Positions 1 to 12,600 of a DNA stretch of 64,000 bases are shown piece by piece. The translations under genes were made by a program, and so were the position numbers. Source of the DNA: Styela clava. Lineage: Eukaryota; Chordata; Ascidiacea; Stolidobranchia; Styelidae. The notes under the pieces are model-generated. The model ran no database searches. It had not been told where the DNA came from and saw only the letters and a program-made list of their open reading frames with translations. The stretch is taken from assembly GCF_964204865.1 (NCBI RefSeq), contig NC_135261.1, forward strand, positions 13,082,001 to 13,146,000, written 5' to 3'. The number at the start of each line of letters is the position of its first letter. Positions within the stretch are counted from its first letter, which is position 1.

Positions 1-157
1 AGAAGAGCGATTGTAAACATTATAAGTTCGTTTCCGTAGATTTTGCCAGCTACTTTTTAGTTTTGTTCCAATATTTTGGATAGATCAAATTATCTCTATA
101 GTCATTTTGTCTTCCAGAAAGTTTTAAGTTTAAAGTGACTGGTTGTTAGTATTTTAA

Positions 158-275
158 ATCAAAATGGTGGTATTTAAACATGCGGATCTGTTTATAAGCG
201 CCAACTCGCAAAAAAATAAGTTCTAAATAAGCACCTAATGGCAATGGTGAATGAAGTACATAAAGAATTCAAGGA
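158..275. repeat. Fragment of the 'gcgccaactcgcaaaa' dispersed repeat
   Basis: The stretch around GGTGGT...AAGCGCCAACTCGCAAAA... and GGCAATGGTGAATGAAGTA matches, with divergence, the repeats at about 46.6-46.7 kb and, inverted, about 49.73-49.77 kb. It lies just beyond the stop codon of the fibrinogen-domain gene, so may fall in its 3' UTR. Confidence 0.5.
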
Positions 276-351
276 TGGATGTTGAATGGTCATTGAATTT
301 TATTGCAAAGAGCTATTACGAGATAATAAATTACTAATTATACATATTTAC

Positions 352-661
352 CTAGGTCGCTGGATTAGTTTTGATATACATCCGTGTCTCTTTATATGCT
401 TCGCTTCCACTCGAAAACGAGATTACACCATTCAAATTTGTGTTGGAGCATTCCGCCGTGTTTTCTTTCATCCACCATCCACCCATATTTGGATCCAAAC
501 ATTTTGAATTGCCCGCGGTTTTCGTGTCCCGTGCATAAAATTTTTCGCCGTGTGAACTTTCTATGAACATTTCACCGCCAGGATGATCTGATTTCATGTC
601 GTAGTTTCTTTCAGCTAACGTCAGCACCCAACCTGTGCTTTTTGCACCCACTTTGAATTCA
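352..661 (-). CDS. Fibrinogen-related domain, exon D and stop codon
   Basis: Acceptor GAATCCAG, phase 2 in, stop TAG at 352-354. It encodes EFKVGAKSTGWVLTLAE, a segment ending EKFYARDTKTAGNSKC, then LDPNMGGWWMKENTAEC, SNTNLNG and the end ETRMYIKTNPAT. Family landmarks: the second disulfide pair around GGWW (C-x-GGWW-x-C), SNLNG-like, and the terminal 'K-x-T-x-M-x-I' strand. The calcium-binding 'DRDND' loop is replaced by ARDTKTAG, so calcium binding is doubtful. A copy of the SINE family lies just upstream, in the intron before this exon. Confidence 0.85.
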
Positions 662-3600
662 CTGGATTCAACGAAGCATTTATATTATAAACGATTGGGA
701 GGGATTTATATATATATATATATATATATGAACTATGAATAAGATGATTTTGATGAATACTAAACGCCCCTCTTCGCAGGTTCGAATCTCGTGGGGGGTA
801 ATTACGCGGGAGAGGATCGCTGGACTGCTCGCCGCTGCAGGGTGGTTCACGCAACCGCTGGTTGGTTACGGCTTCCTTCATCATCAAGTCCTTGCACCTG
901 AAACAAATACTAGACATGGGATGGTAACCTGTTGAGAAGTAGTGGTTATCCATATGATTAGGCCGTCTTATCGGCTTTCCCCTATTTCGGTATAAATATG
1001 TAAATCTTATTCTTTGAAAATTCATGGTGGCAGCAGCAGTTGAACTCTGCAGTTTAGATTTGCGCAAAGCAAAACTACGGTCAATCACCTGAGATATAAG
1101 AATTCGGGAGTGGAATTGCATGACTAAATAGAAAAAATCCATCTATTCGCGTCGAATCATCTCGGATTTGCTGGTGTTGAGGGTTTCAATGGTGTGCATA
1201 TGGAATCAGTGCGCGTAAGCTAAATTTGTAGGATGACAGGTAGTTGAATTATTCTTAAATTCAAGTCTTGTAAGCTCCGTTGATAAAACTGAGCATTTCC
1301 ATTCAATAGATGCTGACGTGAATTAATTGATTGACACTTTACGTCATCAGGTTTTAGTCCAGTTTCCACGACGCGTTAAACTCACAAAACATAATTTGTA
1401 GATTTTGGGGGCCCAGTGGCTGACTATCATAGGACTTTGGGGAATATATTTACTTTACATTTAAGTAATGCTTATATACACTACTTCGAGAAAAATTGAA
1501 TCAAAAACATGAAACTCATAATGGAAGCTTTCAGCTTTGTCTATCATCCTAAGATGTATTTTAATAAAGCTTGCCAATTGCTAAAAGTACCATTTACATT
1601 GCATTGCAAAGTACCACATTTATAGCCCATTTTGGATAAGAAAAAAAAATTTGTTACGGCATTTTGAAACTGCAAACCTCAAAGTGCGAGACATGAACAG
1701 TGATAATCAACCTTTACTCTGTGCGAGCCAAATTGGGCAAATTATTCATATTGAATCAATAAGCGAGTATGTAATTGATACAAAGAACAGGATAGAAAAA
1801 GGTACAATTGCCCGTGTAACGTAGGTACCATTACGGTAAGTAAATTAGTGAAAGATTTCAAAAATACATGAAATACTCACCCGAAACTAAGCGCATGCAT
1901 TTTATTTGCCATCGGGGACGATTCTATAGCAATAATGAGTAAACTGTATTTTTCTTTACTAGTCACGGTATGTAAATCTTCTAGTCCTGAAAATTGATTT
2001 GAGTATTAATTTGAATAAATTATTTTTTAAATAAGCATTATGAGATATAATTGAAATAACCAAATGGAGACAATGAGACCGGACGAGTAATGGTGACATT
2101 TAAAAAAAAAATACCTAAAAAATTGTGTTTTTATTGATATTAAACGTCAAAAATTGTTTTCTCGTTCTCACGTCGCACAATCAGATCAGGATCATTTCAT
2201 TGTCCAGGTTTTTGAAGGTTTCTATGGAGCCTAGCAAAACGCCTCGGCTATAGTCAACGTTAATCATCTTTGCACTCCTCAATATAGTCATATTTTTTAT
2301 TTTCAAACTGTAATACAGCCAATGACTTTTTATCTTTATTCTCGGTATTCGGACCATAGAAACTAAAACCTACCAAACCAATAATCGCTATTTAAGTCGC
2401 CAAATGTTTGTTCATAGTCGGATAGGTCTTTATCCCATGTTCCAATATTAACATTTCTCTGAATCAGCTGAAATTGAATTACCAAATATGTGGAAGATGT
2501 TCTAGCATGGTGCATTGTCAATACAATATATTTAGTATTAAAATATTTCATGTTATTTGAATGATGTTCTCACAAGCAATGTATTTAAACAACATAGCTT
2601 ATATTGGATTTAGCCCAATGAAGTCAGCAGTTTTTTGCTAGCTATTGTACCTTTATGAGGAGCGATTCATATACAAACAAAACCGCACTTAATAGTTAAC
2701 ATCTATGACGTCACTTAGTCTTACCATAAATGGTCCGTCGAACACTGCCGGGACGTCTCCCTTGTGAGATATCTCTGGGTAGCAGCGGACACTACGGCCT
2801 CCCAATACATGAGGATCAAAATATATCCTAGCATCTACTTGAGTTGTAACATCCTTATCAGCACGAACGTCATCGCATTTCGAGGGGGCAATTAAACTAA
2901 CGTCTGAAAAATCAAGTTGCATTATCAAAGATTCGATTCGGAAAGGATTCGATAATAATTACAATATTAAAAATATAACCGTCAATATTGGAAGGTATAT
3001 TATCATGCAACACCACGATTCATGAAAGAGTTCTAAGTTTTCCACGGGTACTTTGTGAATTATAAAAAATATATGGTTTTCATAGAAGTATTTAGGTAAA
3101 TATGAGTAGGGCATTTCCCGTGAAACCATAGTTTTTGCATATCAGTAGAGGTTACGCGAGACTAACTCTCAATCCTTCCTCAATGCCTTGGATGCTATTG
3201 GATCCGTATGCTGTAGCAGGAAAAAATACCATACTATGCGAGTCCTGCTGCACACTCGACAAAAATTCATTTTTTAAACATTATTTATGTATGGGTGCAT
3301 TTACTACCTCGTTATTGTGTAGGAAATTCTCATTTATTTCATAGTGAGAAAACGTACTGTACATTATATACAAAATACAAAGAATTGGGTAGTGTGATAT
3401 ATGCTTTTCATCTTCATAAGTCTCATCTTCACAATCAAAATGTATAATTATATTATTTCCTAAATTATGTCGTTTTTCCCTCACCCTGTACGTCAGTCGA
3501 AAGCTCAGCTGTCTTATCTAAAAAAAATATACTATAAGTATATGCAAAGTATGCACAAAAAATATAGAACAAACACAATTTTTGTGGCAATGTCGCCGAC

Positions 3601-6600
3601 TAATTATTTATCTGAAACACATAAAAACAAGCTGATAATCCAGGTACAACTTTTTTGTATCGAGCTTGTAGGGTAAATTATTACATTGCTATATCTACTC
3701 TTGAATGAAAATTACAAACATGATTCACCTGTGACGAGTTTTGACAAGGCGGCAACTTTTTCTAAAAGGTACACATGTATATATTATTAAGATTTGCACT
3801 TTCGTAAAATAGCTTATTTGCTTAAAAAAATGAAAAAAGAAAAGTTCTGGTGATTGGTCAATCATGCAATATCAGAATATGCAGCTTCTACTTGTTCATA
3901 GCCATCTTGTTCATCATAATAATTGGTCTTTCTTGGCAAGGACTATTTCCGAAACCAAAAACACGCAATACCGTCCGTAATCGTGTAAATGTGGCTTTTA
4001 TATTGATTCGAAAAAAAAACACCTTTCATCGATGCGCTTTTTGATTTCCAAGAAACATACCCATACTGCCTTACAAGTAAGTTGGCTCTTCTAATGGAAT
4101 TTTTATGGGTCTAGAATCATGCTTGTTCATATAGTGATATAAAAAAAATTTTTTACACCCGGGCAGGCTTGGTAAATGGTGGTAAAATTGTAGAAAATAA
4201 TAGAACGTAAAATTCTATTGAAATGACGCGTATTGGCTTGTTTACGTCTGCCTACGCGTTTTAATTTTTGAAAAAAGTAACATATGTTGCATCAGGAATC
4301 CGTGGTGCAGTAATAATTAGGGTGTGACGTCATCAAAACTGCCAACTAAGGTGTTGAATTCGTAATATAAACGTGAATTTCAAAGTAACTATTTTGCTAT
4401 AATAAAGGTTGCGATGGGGTTTTGTTGTAAAATAGCAGAAGAAAACGTTAGAATGAAAATTCATTAGTTACAATTAATTCTTAACTCTCTACTAGGCACA
4501 CCTACTCTCAAGTTCAAGGTCATTTTTTACAAATTTCTGGCCACTTCGTCGCATAAAAATTTTTTGATTAGAGGAGTGGTTTTTAAAGTTATATAGCCAG
4601 ATAGAACTCTAGCATACGCTTGTAAAAAGCCGTGAGTAAATGTTTAGGGCCTAATAGTTGATAAAAACATTTTTTTTAAAGTGACCCATGTAAAATGAAC
4701 CCAGGTGAAACAGCTGAAAAAAGTTAAAGATTCTCTAGCCTGAGTTTAATATTTGTAAAAAAAAGTCGACTCAAAGCCAGTTCCCACACTCACAAACAAA
4801 GCATTAAGAAGGCCGAACTATGCTCGTCCCATGATGAAATCAAACCTTGGCTTTAGGACAAGTAATCAATACCCGTAATCAATAAAAAGCACACATATTG
4901 ATGCATCAACTCTATACAAAATAAGCAAAAACGTATAATATTGCAAACTTGCAAAAAAACACTGGTTGAAACTGGTTTCATAGTTTGAGACAATGCTACC
5001 AACAACGCAACTCAAATGTGGCGGTCTGATACATTGTTTATATTTCACATAGCTGTAAAAAAAATATCGAGTTTTTTCTGATACATTAACACTTCGAACA
5101 TTAACAAATGAAAGCTTAAAACTATTGGAATTTAACACATCACTTTTGACTGTAAACGCGTGTGTACAAAGAGTTTATCAATGTTTTACTTCCATAAATG
5201 TTTCCAAACACGAACAGATTTGGTTTAAAGTCATATAAGCCAAGTTTATCGCCATTGACCACTAGGTCTTTCTCTACAGTCTACAATCTACATAAACATG
5301 CAATTCGTGATTTTTCAATTTGATGCTTTTTTTTTCTATTAGGCATGGTTGAGCTGTGACTTCACTGCTGTGAATGCCAATTTTGTTTTGATATACCAAT
5401 CTTACAGGTTGACACCCATTATTCAGATGATTTTATTTGTTAAAAGAAATCTACATTGTCAATTGATATTATTTGATCCTGTAACTAGTACGCATTCATT
5501 CACTTACCTGTTATGTTAGTATCATGGTCTGTAAAATATGGAATATTTATTTGCACATTTTGTGAACAGGTAATTCGAGTAAAGCTTTATTAATTATCAA
5601 CAATTTGAGAATTTCTAAAAAAACAGTAAAAATATTAGGTCATTACGAATTACGATAAATATACAAATAATTTAAAATAACAATCTCACTGGTTATTAGA
5701 TTCTTCACTGCAGTTACATCAGCTAGATAAACATGATAAAAATGAAGTTAGTTTGTTCAAACGAATGCTATTTATATGCTTCAAATATTTTCGCAAGCCC
5801 GAATAAATTGCTCACCGGTTCAACAAAAACAAAATATTTCAAATTGACTTTATATTTACATAATTTTCATACGAAGTGTTTTTGCTTACTTGTGTATGAT
5901 ACAAGACTAGCTGTGTTTGCTGAAAACAATACAAAATGTTAGGTTATCAAATTCACAGTTTAATATCATCAATATTGAATTTATTAGAACATATTTCAAA
6001 CATACATCACATTATTGCCATTGAGATTGGGAATATGAGTCGAAAAATGTTCCTAGCTAACACAAAATACCAAAAAAATTTGTCTCTGCAAATTAATTCA
6101 GGCTGAAGAAGACTCAGAGAAAACTGACATTCGATAACAAACACTTCAGCGTATACAAGCTTTCTTTAATTGACTATTGTGACCAAAATTTTACGCATCA
6201 TCAAAGAATTTAAAATTTGGACTTCAACTCGGTTTTCAAATATGTACGGTATGTCTGTTTATTTACCTCAAAAATGTAACAGTATCTGCCTAGTAAATAA
6301 ATGGTATAACAGAGACGGGATACATGTTCAAAACAATACCAATAAAAGTCTGCAAACTGGGACTCAGTGTTAGTACAACATTTCTTTTTCTAATTGTTAA
6401 TCTGACACCATGTACAATAAAGTTAGTTAAGGCATACATTTACGCAATTTCACTCACTGTTTATGGTATCAATAACTGTTTTATGTCCTGTAAACCAAAT
6501 CATTTGAAACAATAAAATATTACACCAATCAGCAATGCCCTAATGCTACAGAACAGGATGGAGATACAGAAAGAGATTCCATCATTTTAATTTTACATAC

Positions 6601-9600
6601 TTTGTTTTAAAATGAATGAATGATAGAGCAATTGTGTAAATTTAAACAATTGTTTAAATTGAAAATGCTGTTATACCGAGCTAACTCCAACATGAGCAAA
6701 AAAATTTCTGGATAAATAATTGCAATTCATCATATCCAAAACTTTAAATGAGTGGCTTACTCGAGAGATAATACTAATATTTTTTATTACATTGAAGTAA
6801 TGCAAAACGCAGATATAGAAAATCAACATTTTTTGAAATGAAATAACAGATATATACATTCTACGCAATATTTTTAAATTGGCTTTTGTTTTTGAATAAA
6901 ACAAATCATCTCACCGCCTAGAGTAGTGCCCAATGTTGATGTTACAGCTAAATGAAGAATATAAAAGTACTTTTCGATTCAAATATTCTTTTACAACATA
7001 ACAAAGTTGTGATTCCAGGGAAAGTTATTTAAGCCGGCGGGCAGTGTAGCTCATAAAGAAATCAAGAAAATTATAAAAAAAAAATAATGTTCATTCAAGA
7101 ATTTGTGAAAATATTTCTAATCATACACTTAATTAATGATAACATGGGATTTATAATAAGAATAAAACATTTTAGCAGTTAATACAGAGATTCTTTATAG
7201 AAATTGATTTACCATTTATTGCATCGATCACTGTTTTATGTGCTGTAAAATGAAGAAATAAATTTAACAAGTAATTTTCATTTTTGTGAAGACAAGCACA
7301 AACATATAAAACAAGCGGTGCCTATGGGTTGAATATCCGTTGGGATTGTTCACAAAACAATTTTTAATCTTTCGATTTATGACATAATGTCCGTCTGTAT
7401 TTTTTTGGTTTATAAATTTTTTATTTCAAAATACGCTGTTGAGTATAAGGTCATGCAATATAGTCGAAAACGAGAGAGCAATGCCCAAATATATGTAACG
7501 TAAAAAAATTTGGTAGAAACATGTGGGATTCATAACTAAAATAAAAACGCATGAAACTTGCCTCAATTGTAAATGGGTTACATTGTTTCAAATATGCATT
7601 GCCATCAAATATTCATTCAAATTATCAACAAAGGTGGATTTGGTTGTTTGACCATTCATATAAACTAGTTTCTATAGTCAAAATAAGCAAGGTCAATGAT
7701 GAGAACTTTTCATTTCAATTCAACTCGTATTTAAATTCATTCATATCGAATTAGCAGCAACTCCAAAAAAATTTTCAGAATTGATAAATATTTTGGTCTA
7801 GGATTGGTGTGATAACGTACTAAAATAATTTTTAAAAAGCTGCGAGATATCAATCCATGTTTTCTATACTAATGTGATAGTTAAGTACCGGTAATACACA
7901 ATCATTGATTAATCTTAAAAATAGGTCACATAAATTTGAACAGTAAGTCAAAAGTACATGTTTATGATTGGCTATAGGCAATGATCCCAAATAAGTGTTA
8001 TTCAGAAGAAATGAATGAAATAGAAATTCAACTCACTGACAAGTGTAGTGCTCAGGTTACTTGCTGCAGCTATAAAACAAGAATATGGATTATAAAATTG
8101 AATATGAAAAACATCATCTGTCACTCTCCCCTAAACAAAGTACAACCTCAAAAGCGCATCTGGAGCAATAAAATAGGATAAGGTTGCAAAGGGCTCCTAC
8201 TACTGCCACGGTAAAATAATTGCATTAGAGAAACTTTTTTAATGATTATTTCCACTTTTTTATACTATCATTTTTCTCATAGATCGAATTTGACTGGTAT
8301 AAAGAAATATGAATTCAAAACAGTGTGTGACTGTATATTATTCTACAATTGAAAATACTCTCACTCAGATTTAAATCGTTTTCAACAAGTATTGATTGAC
8401 CATTATATATATTTCAGGCTCTACGTCGACTAACAACAGCAAAAGATTAAAATAATATACATTAAAGCGAAAAACGTTCAAGGGTGCAATAAAAGAGCAA
8501 TTCTTAAACACATGGACTTGAAGTGGGTTTGCATCAGTGCCGGTACGGTGAGGTTGAAGCTAAGTGCGCTAAAATGATCGGCGAAAATGCATGGTGAAAT
8601 AAAGTGTTTTCTATATTCAACTAAATGTGTCCAACAGCAAATTTTGGGGGAAATACAGGTAAGGGATAGGACTAAGGAAAATTAGAAATAAATGAAATAT
8701 ATGATAGCCATCTAGCAGCACCAATCGTTTAAGTACAAAAAATTTCAAATCAATTAATGTCTTAGTTGTGGAGTAAAGGAATCTTTTTTTAACGACAACA
8801 ACAATTTCTTGTTTGACGAGGCAAATATTTCTTTTTTCTTTTTGATTATACTTACTTGTTAAACCATCGCTGACCATTTTATGTGCTGTAAACAAGCAAA
8901 TATGTTTAATAAACAAAACAAAAAACATTCTCAAAAATACCATGTCATACTAGGGCTAGGCTGATATTAGTTGTCAGTAATATTAAGACAATCCAGTATT
9001 TTTAAACATCCCAAACGTCCTAAAGTCATACGTCATTTTCGAAATAGACCACAGAAACTTATCATTGTAGACGCTGAGCGTAGAGTATAGAAAAGTTTTT
9101 TTGTACCCAAAAGTCGAGGAAACATTGATTTAAACATAGTTTGAAACGAGAAATTGACGAATTAATGTTCCGATGGTATAATTTCATTTAATTGCGTAAA
9201 AGTATAATTTTTCTGTCAAATAGAATTTTGGCTTGCAGAACCATCAGATTCAAATCACACTGTTTTTAAGAGAAAATACTACTTTTTTATCTAAAATAAA
9301 CTTCACCCGTTTGTGCTGTCAGAATCTTTGTAGTTTCCGCTAAAACAATGAATATAGTAATTTCTTACAGAATGGCAAGAAAATATCATGCTTATAATGA
9401 ACAAAAAATAGAGTAAATATATCAAAATGTCTGTGACACAAAAATTCATTCAATATAATTGCGCTGAAACCAATTTTGTTTATAAACAAAATAACCTAAA
9501 GTTGAAACCGAAGAGTTTATTTTCATAATATCATCAAAATATAATGGTAAAAACATTCTGTGATTTATATATTGTTACAAAGCTTTCCCCTAAAATATTA

Positions 9601-12600
9601 TGTTTTCACTTACCCTGGATATCGGTTGATTCGGCTAATTAAATATTAATAAAATAGTTAACTGAATAAATAAAAAACAAGCATTTAATAAGTCATTATC
9701 TCCAATCGCCAATTAGCTAATAATTGTTATTGTCAAAATCGTGAGAATTTCCTAATTATCTGTCCAAGCAATGACTTAGCTAAACAGAGATAGTTGTCAA
9801 ATAGAATAAAAATGATCCTTTGTGTTTATCATATTTTAAATACCAACTCACCTTTGACTAGCGTATCCAATTCACCCATCTTTGCTAAATACAAAAAATA
9901 CTTTCATTAATTAATTATTTTATTTATATTGGAAATAAAAAAAAATGATTTTAGAAATTTTCAACAGTTGGTCCTCTAATATATGAGCATGGTATTTGAT
10001 ACATAAATTCATATTTTTAACATAGAAACTTCATGTGTCGAAAATGCCAAATAAAGGGGAGAAGAATATACAGTTGAACATGAAAAAAATGGAAATTATT
10101 TTAAAAGTTTCACTTTGACTTCAAATACAACGGAAATGAATATATCAGACAGACCCCATTGTGCTAATAAACATTCGCCACAAAATCGAATTCCGTTTTT
10201 TAGTAAAAAATTTGAAAATTTATTCTATATTTATATGTTGTTCAAAGTCATTGTTTTTTTTGAATATAGAATATAGCTCTCCATTTTGGATTTATATTTG
10301 ATTTATTATTTTCATCCCTACTTACTCAGAATTTCAGCTGTTCTGTCTGAAAATTAAAAATATACAAATTCATCTTATCCTAAAATCTTCTAACTCATAT
10401 CATTTAGTATGTTGAGGTGTGGTATTCTGCAGTCATGTTCCAGCTATAAATTTACCGAATAATTAACAGGAATATTTAAGCTGTCTCGATTTGTGACTGC
10501 CAAATTAACCATGTTTGTAGCAAGAAGAGTGAGCAGAGAATATCTTGATTCAATTAATCATTTGATTTCTTGAAGGTGGTTGATTTCTTACTGAAGTTTG
10601 GGGATTAAAAGGTTGTATTTAATTTGTTAGATAAATAAGGTTTGAGATAATAAACAAAAGGCTGTATTTCAATGATAATAATGAGGCAACTAAGCCGAGT
10701 CAATCAGAATTTTATCATTGGTATCAATGCTTCTACCCATGAAGATTTCCATCCACTGGCATTTAAACCCATCAACATTTTTAAAGAGCGTGTTTATGAA
10801 AACTATATATAAGAGATGGGATATTTTCGTGTGAGTGGTCAAATCTCATTGAGAAAGTGTGAACTGGATAAAAATTAAATTTACAAAAACGTTCTCTAAA
10901 AATGTCTAGTGTTTAAAAACTTAAAATGGAAGTTTTAAAAGTTGCCAAAAAAACATTTGGTGTTTTATACATGGCAGGTTTAATTAAGTTGCAACGATAT
11001 GACAAGATATGTGTTGTAATAACTTAGAAACTGATAAACAAAACATACTTGAGACCCAATTATCAAAAAAAACTTTGGAAATAGTATGAGCATTCTTTCA
11101 CAAATCTAATAACAGTATATTGCAAAAAAGATAAATGTCATATCTCAGTTGTCATATAAAAGCGCTTCCATAATTTAAAATAGAATAGCAATCCTTCCAC
11201 ACATTCTGTGTACAAAAATGTAATAGTGATCAAGCTACTTTTGACTGATGATCCCTGTGCAGATACATGGCATTTTTGTGCATTCTCACCTTCCGTTATA
11301 TTCTTTATCTCTGTCACATTATCTGAAAAAATACATAAATTTTATAACTGATTAGAACTGATAAAGAAAAATGTTTTTTAGGTTTAAAGCTCACTGAATA
11401 TTATAAAATTTGCTAAGAGATAAACTGATTTTATTGCTGAAAAGACAAAAAGTGTATTTTCTTCAATAAACTTCTTACAGTTCATTATCTATTTAGTTGA
11501 AAGTTCATTTATGGTGGGCATATGATACTTGAATATTCAAAAATGATAGAAACACTTACCGGCAATAATTTCTACACGCGCTGTTATGTATATATATATA
11601 TATGAATCATGTAAACAATGATAACATTTATTACTATTACTAGTTTTAGCTATGAAATATTTTTCAATTATGAAATAAGGCTAAAGTTTACATCTTAAGC
11701 TTAGGAAAGAACATTGGGAAACATTTCTTATGTTAATAAGGGTGTGATTAGTGATTTTCGAGTATTTTTTGCCAAAACCATAATTAATTCCCCAACGCTC
11801 TTATAAATGTATAGTTTTTGAATAATAAAAGCTTACCAGTAACACTCAGTATGTGCTCTGTTAAGTAAAATATGCATATTCACACGAGGTATATAAATAT
11901 GTATAATCATTACTATTTTTTTCTAGTTTTGGCGGTCAAATATTTTTTTATTATTGAATAAGGTTATTAAAGTTTACATCTTGAGAGAAAGATGAAGAAA
12001 AGTTTCTATGATAATATGGATGGTTAATATCATAGCCTTGTCAATATCTGACAATATTATAGGTTAAACAATATCTTTCTGGGATATGAAGACTATTGGC
12101 TCGGTGGTGTGGCGCATCCTTCTAAGCGCTGGAAATATGCTCATCATCGCGCCTCCGATCACCCTATGTGAGTTAGCAGGTTCGAATATGTAAATTGGCG
12201 ATAAATATGTAAATTGGCCCAATTTATGACTATTGGTTTACAATCAGAATTTGATCAAGAATGAAACAAATTAATGAAATATAAAAATTCATCTCACGGG
12301 TAACTGTCGCTTCTGCGTCCACTACTGCTTCTGTAACACAAAAATAAAAATATTTACGCCAATTGGTACCCATTTTTGACTGTCATTTGGTTCTTTGGCG
12401 CTACTCTTTTTATAGTTTGCGTTCAGGTGGAAATGAGTCTATTGAAGCCCAATTATGTAATTTGGGTGGTCTGCTGATTTATTAGATCACTACATTGAGG
12501 CCCAGATTAAAGCTCTCAAATTCAAAAAACGATCAAATAATCATATTTCAATAAATTGTTACTAGTCATATAGACTATTCATATATAAATATACAATAAT

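Noticed and set aside
621..1142. 173-codon minus-strand open frame
   Set aside because: It runs antisense through the SINE and its TA repeat; it has no family similarity, and similar frames occur in other SINE copies.
3167..3210. Extra stalk exon CATACGG... with GCTACAG acceptor and GTTAGT donor
   Set aside because: Its 44 nt would move the frame from phase 1 to phase 0, but the fibrinogen exon at 2903 needs phase 1. The exon at 3485-3517 joins 2903 directly in frame.
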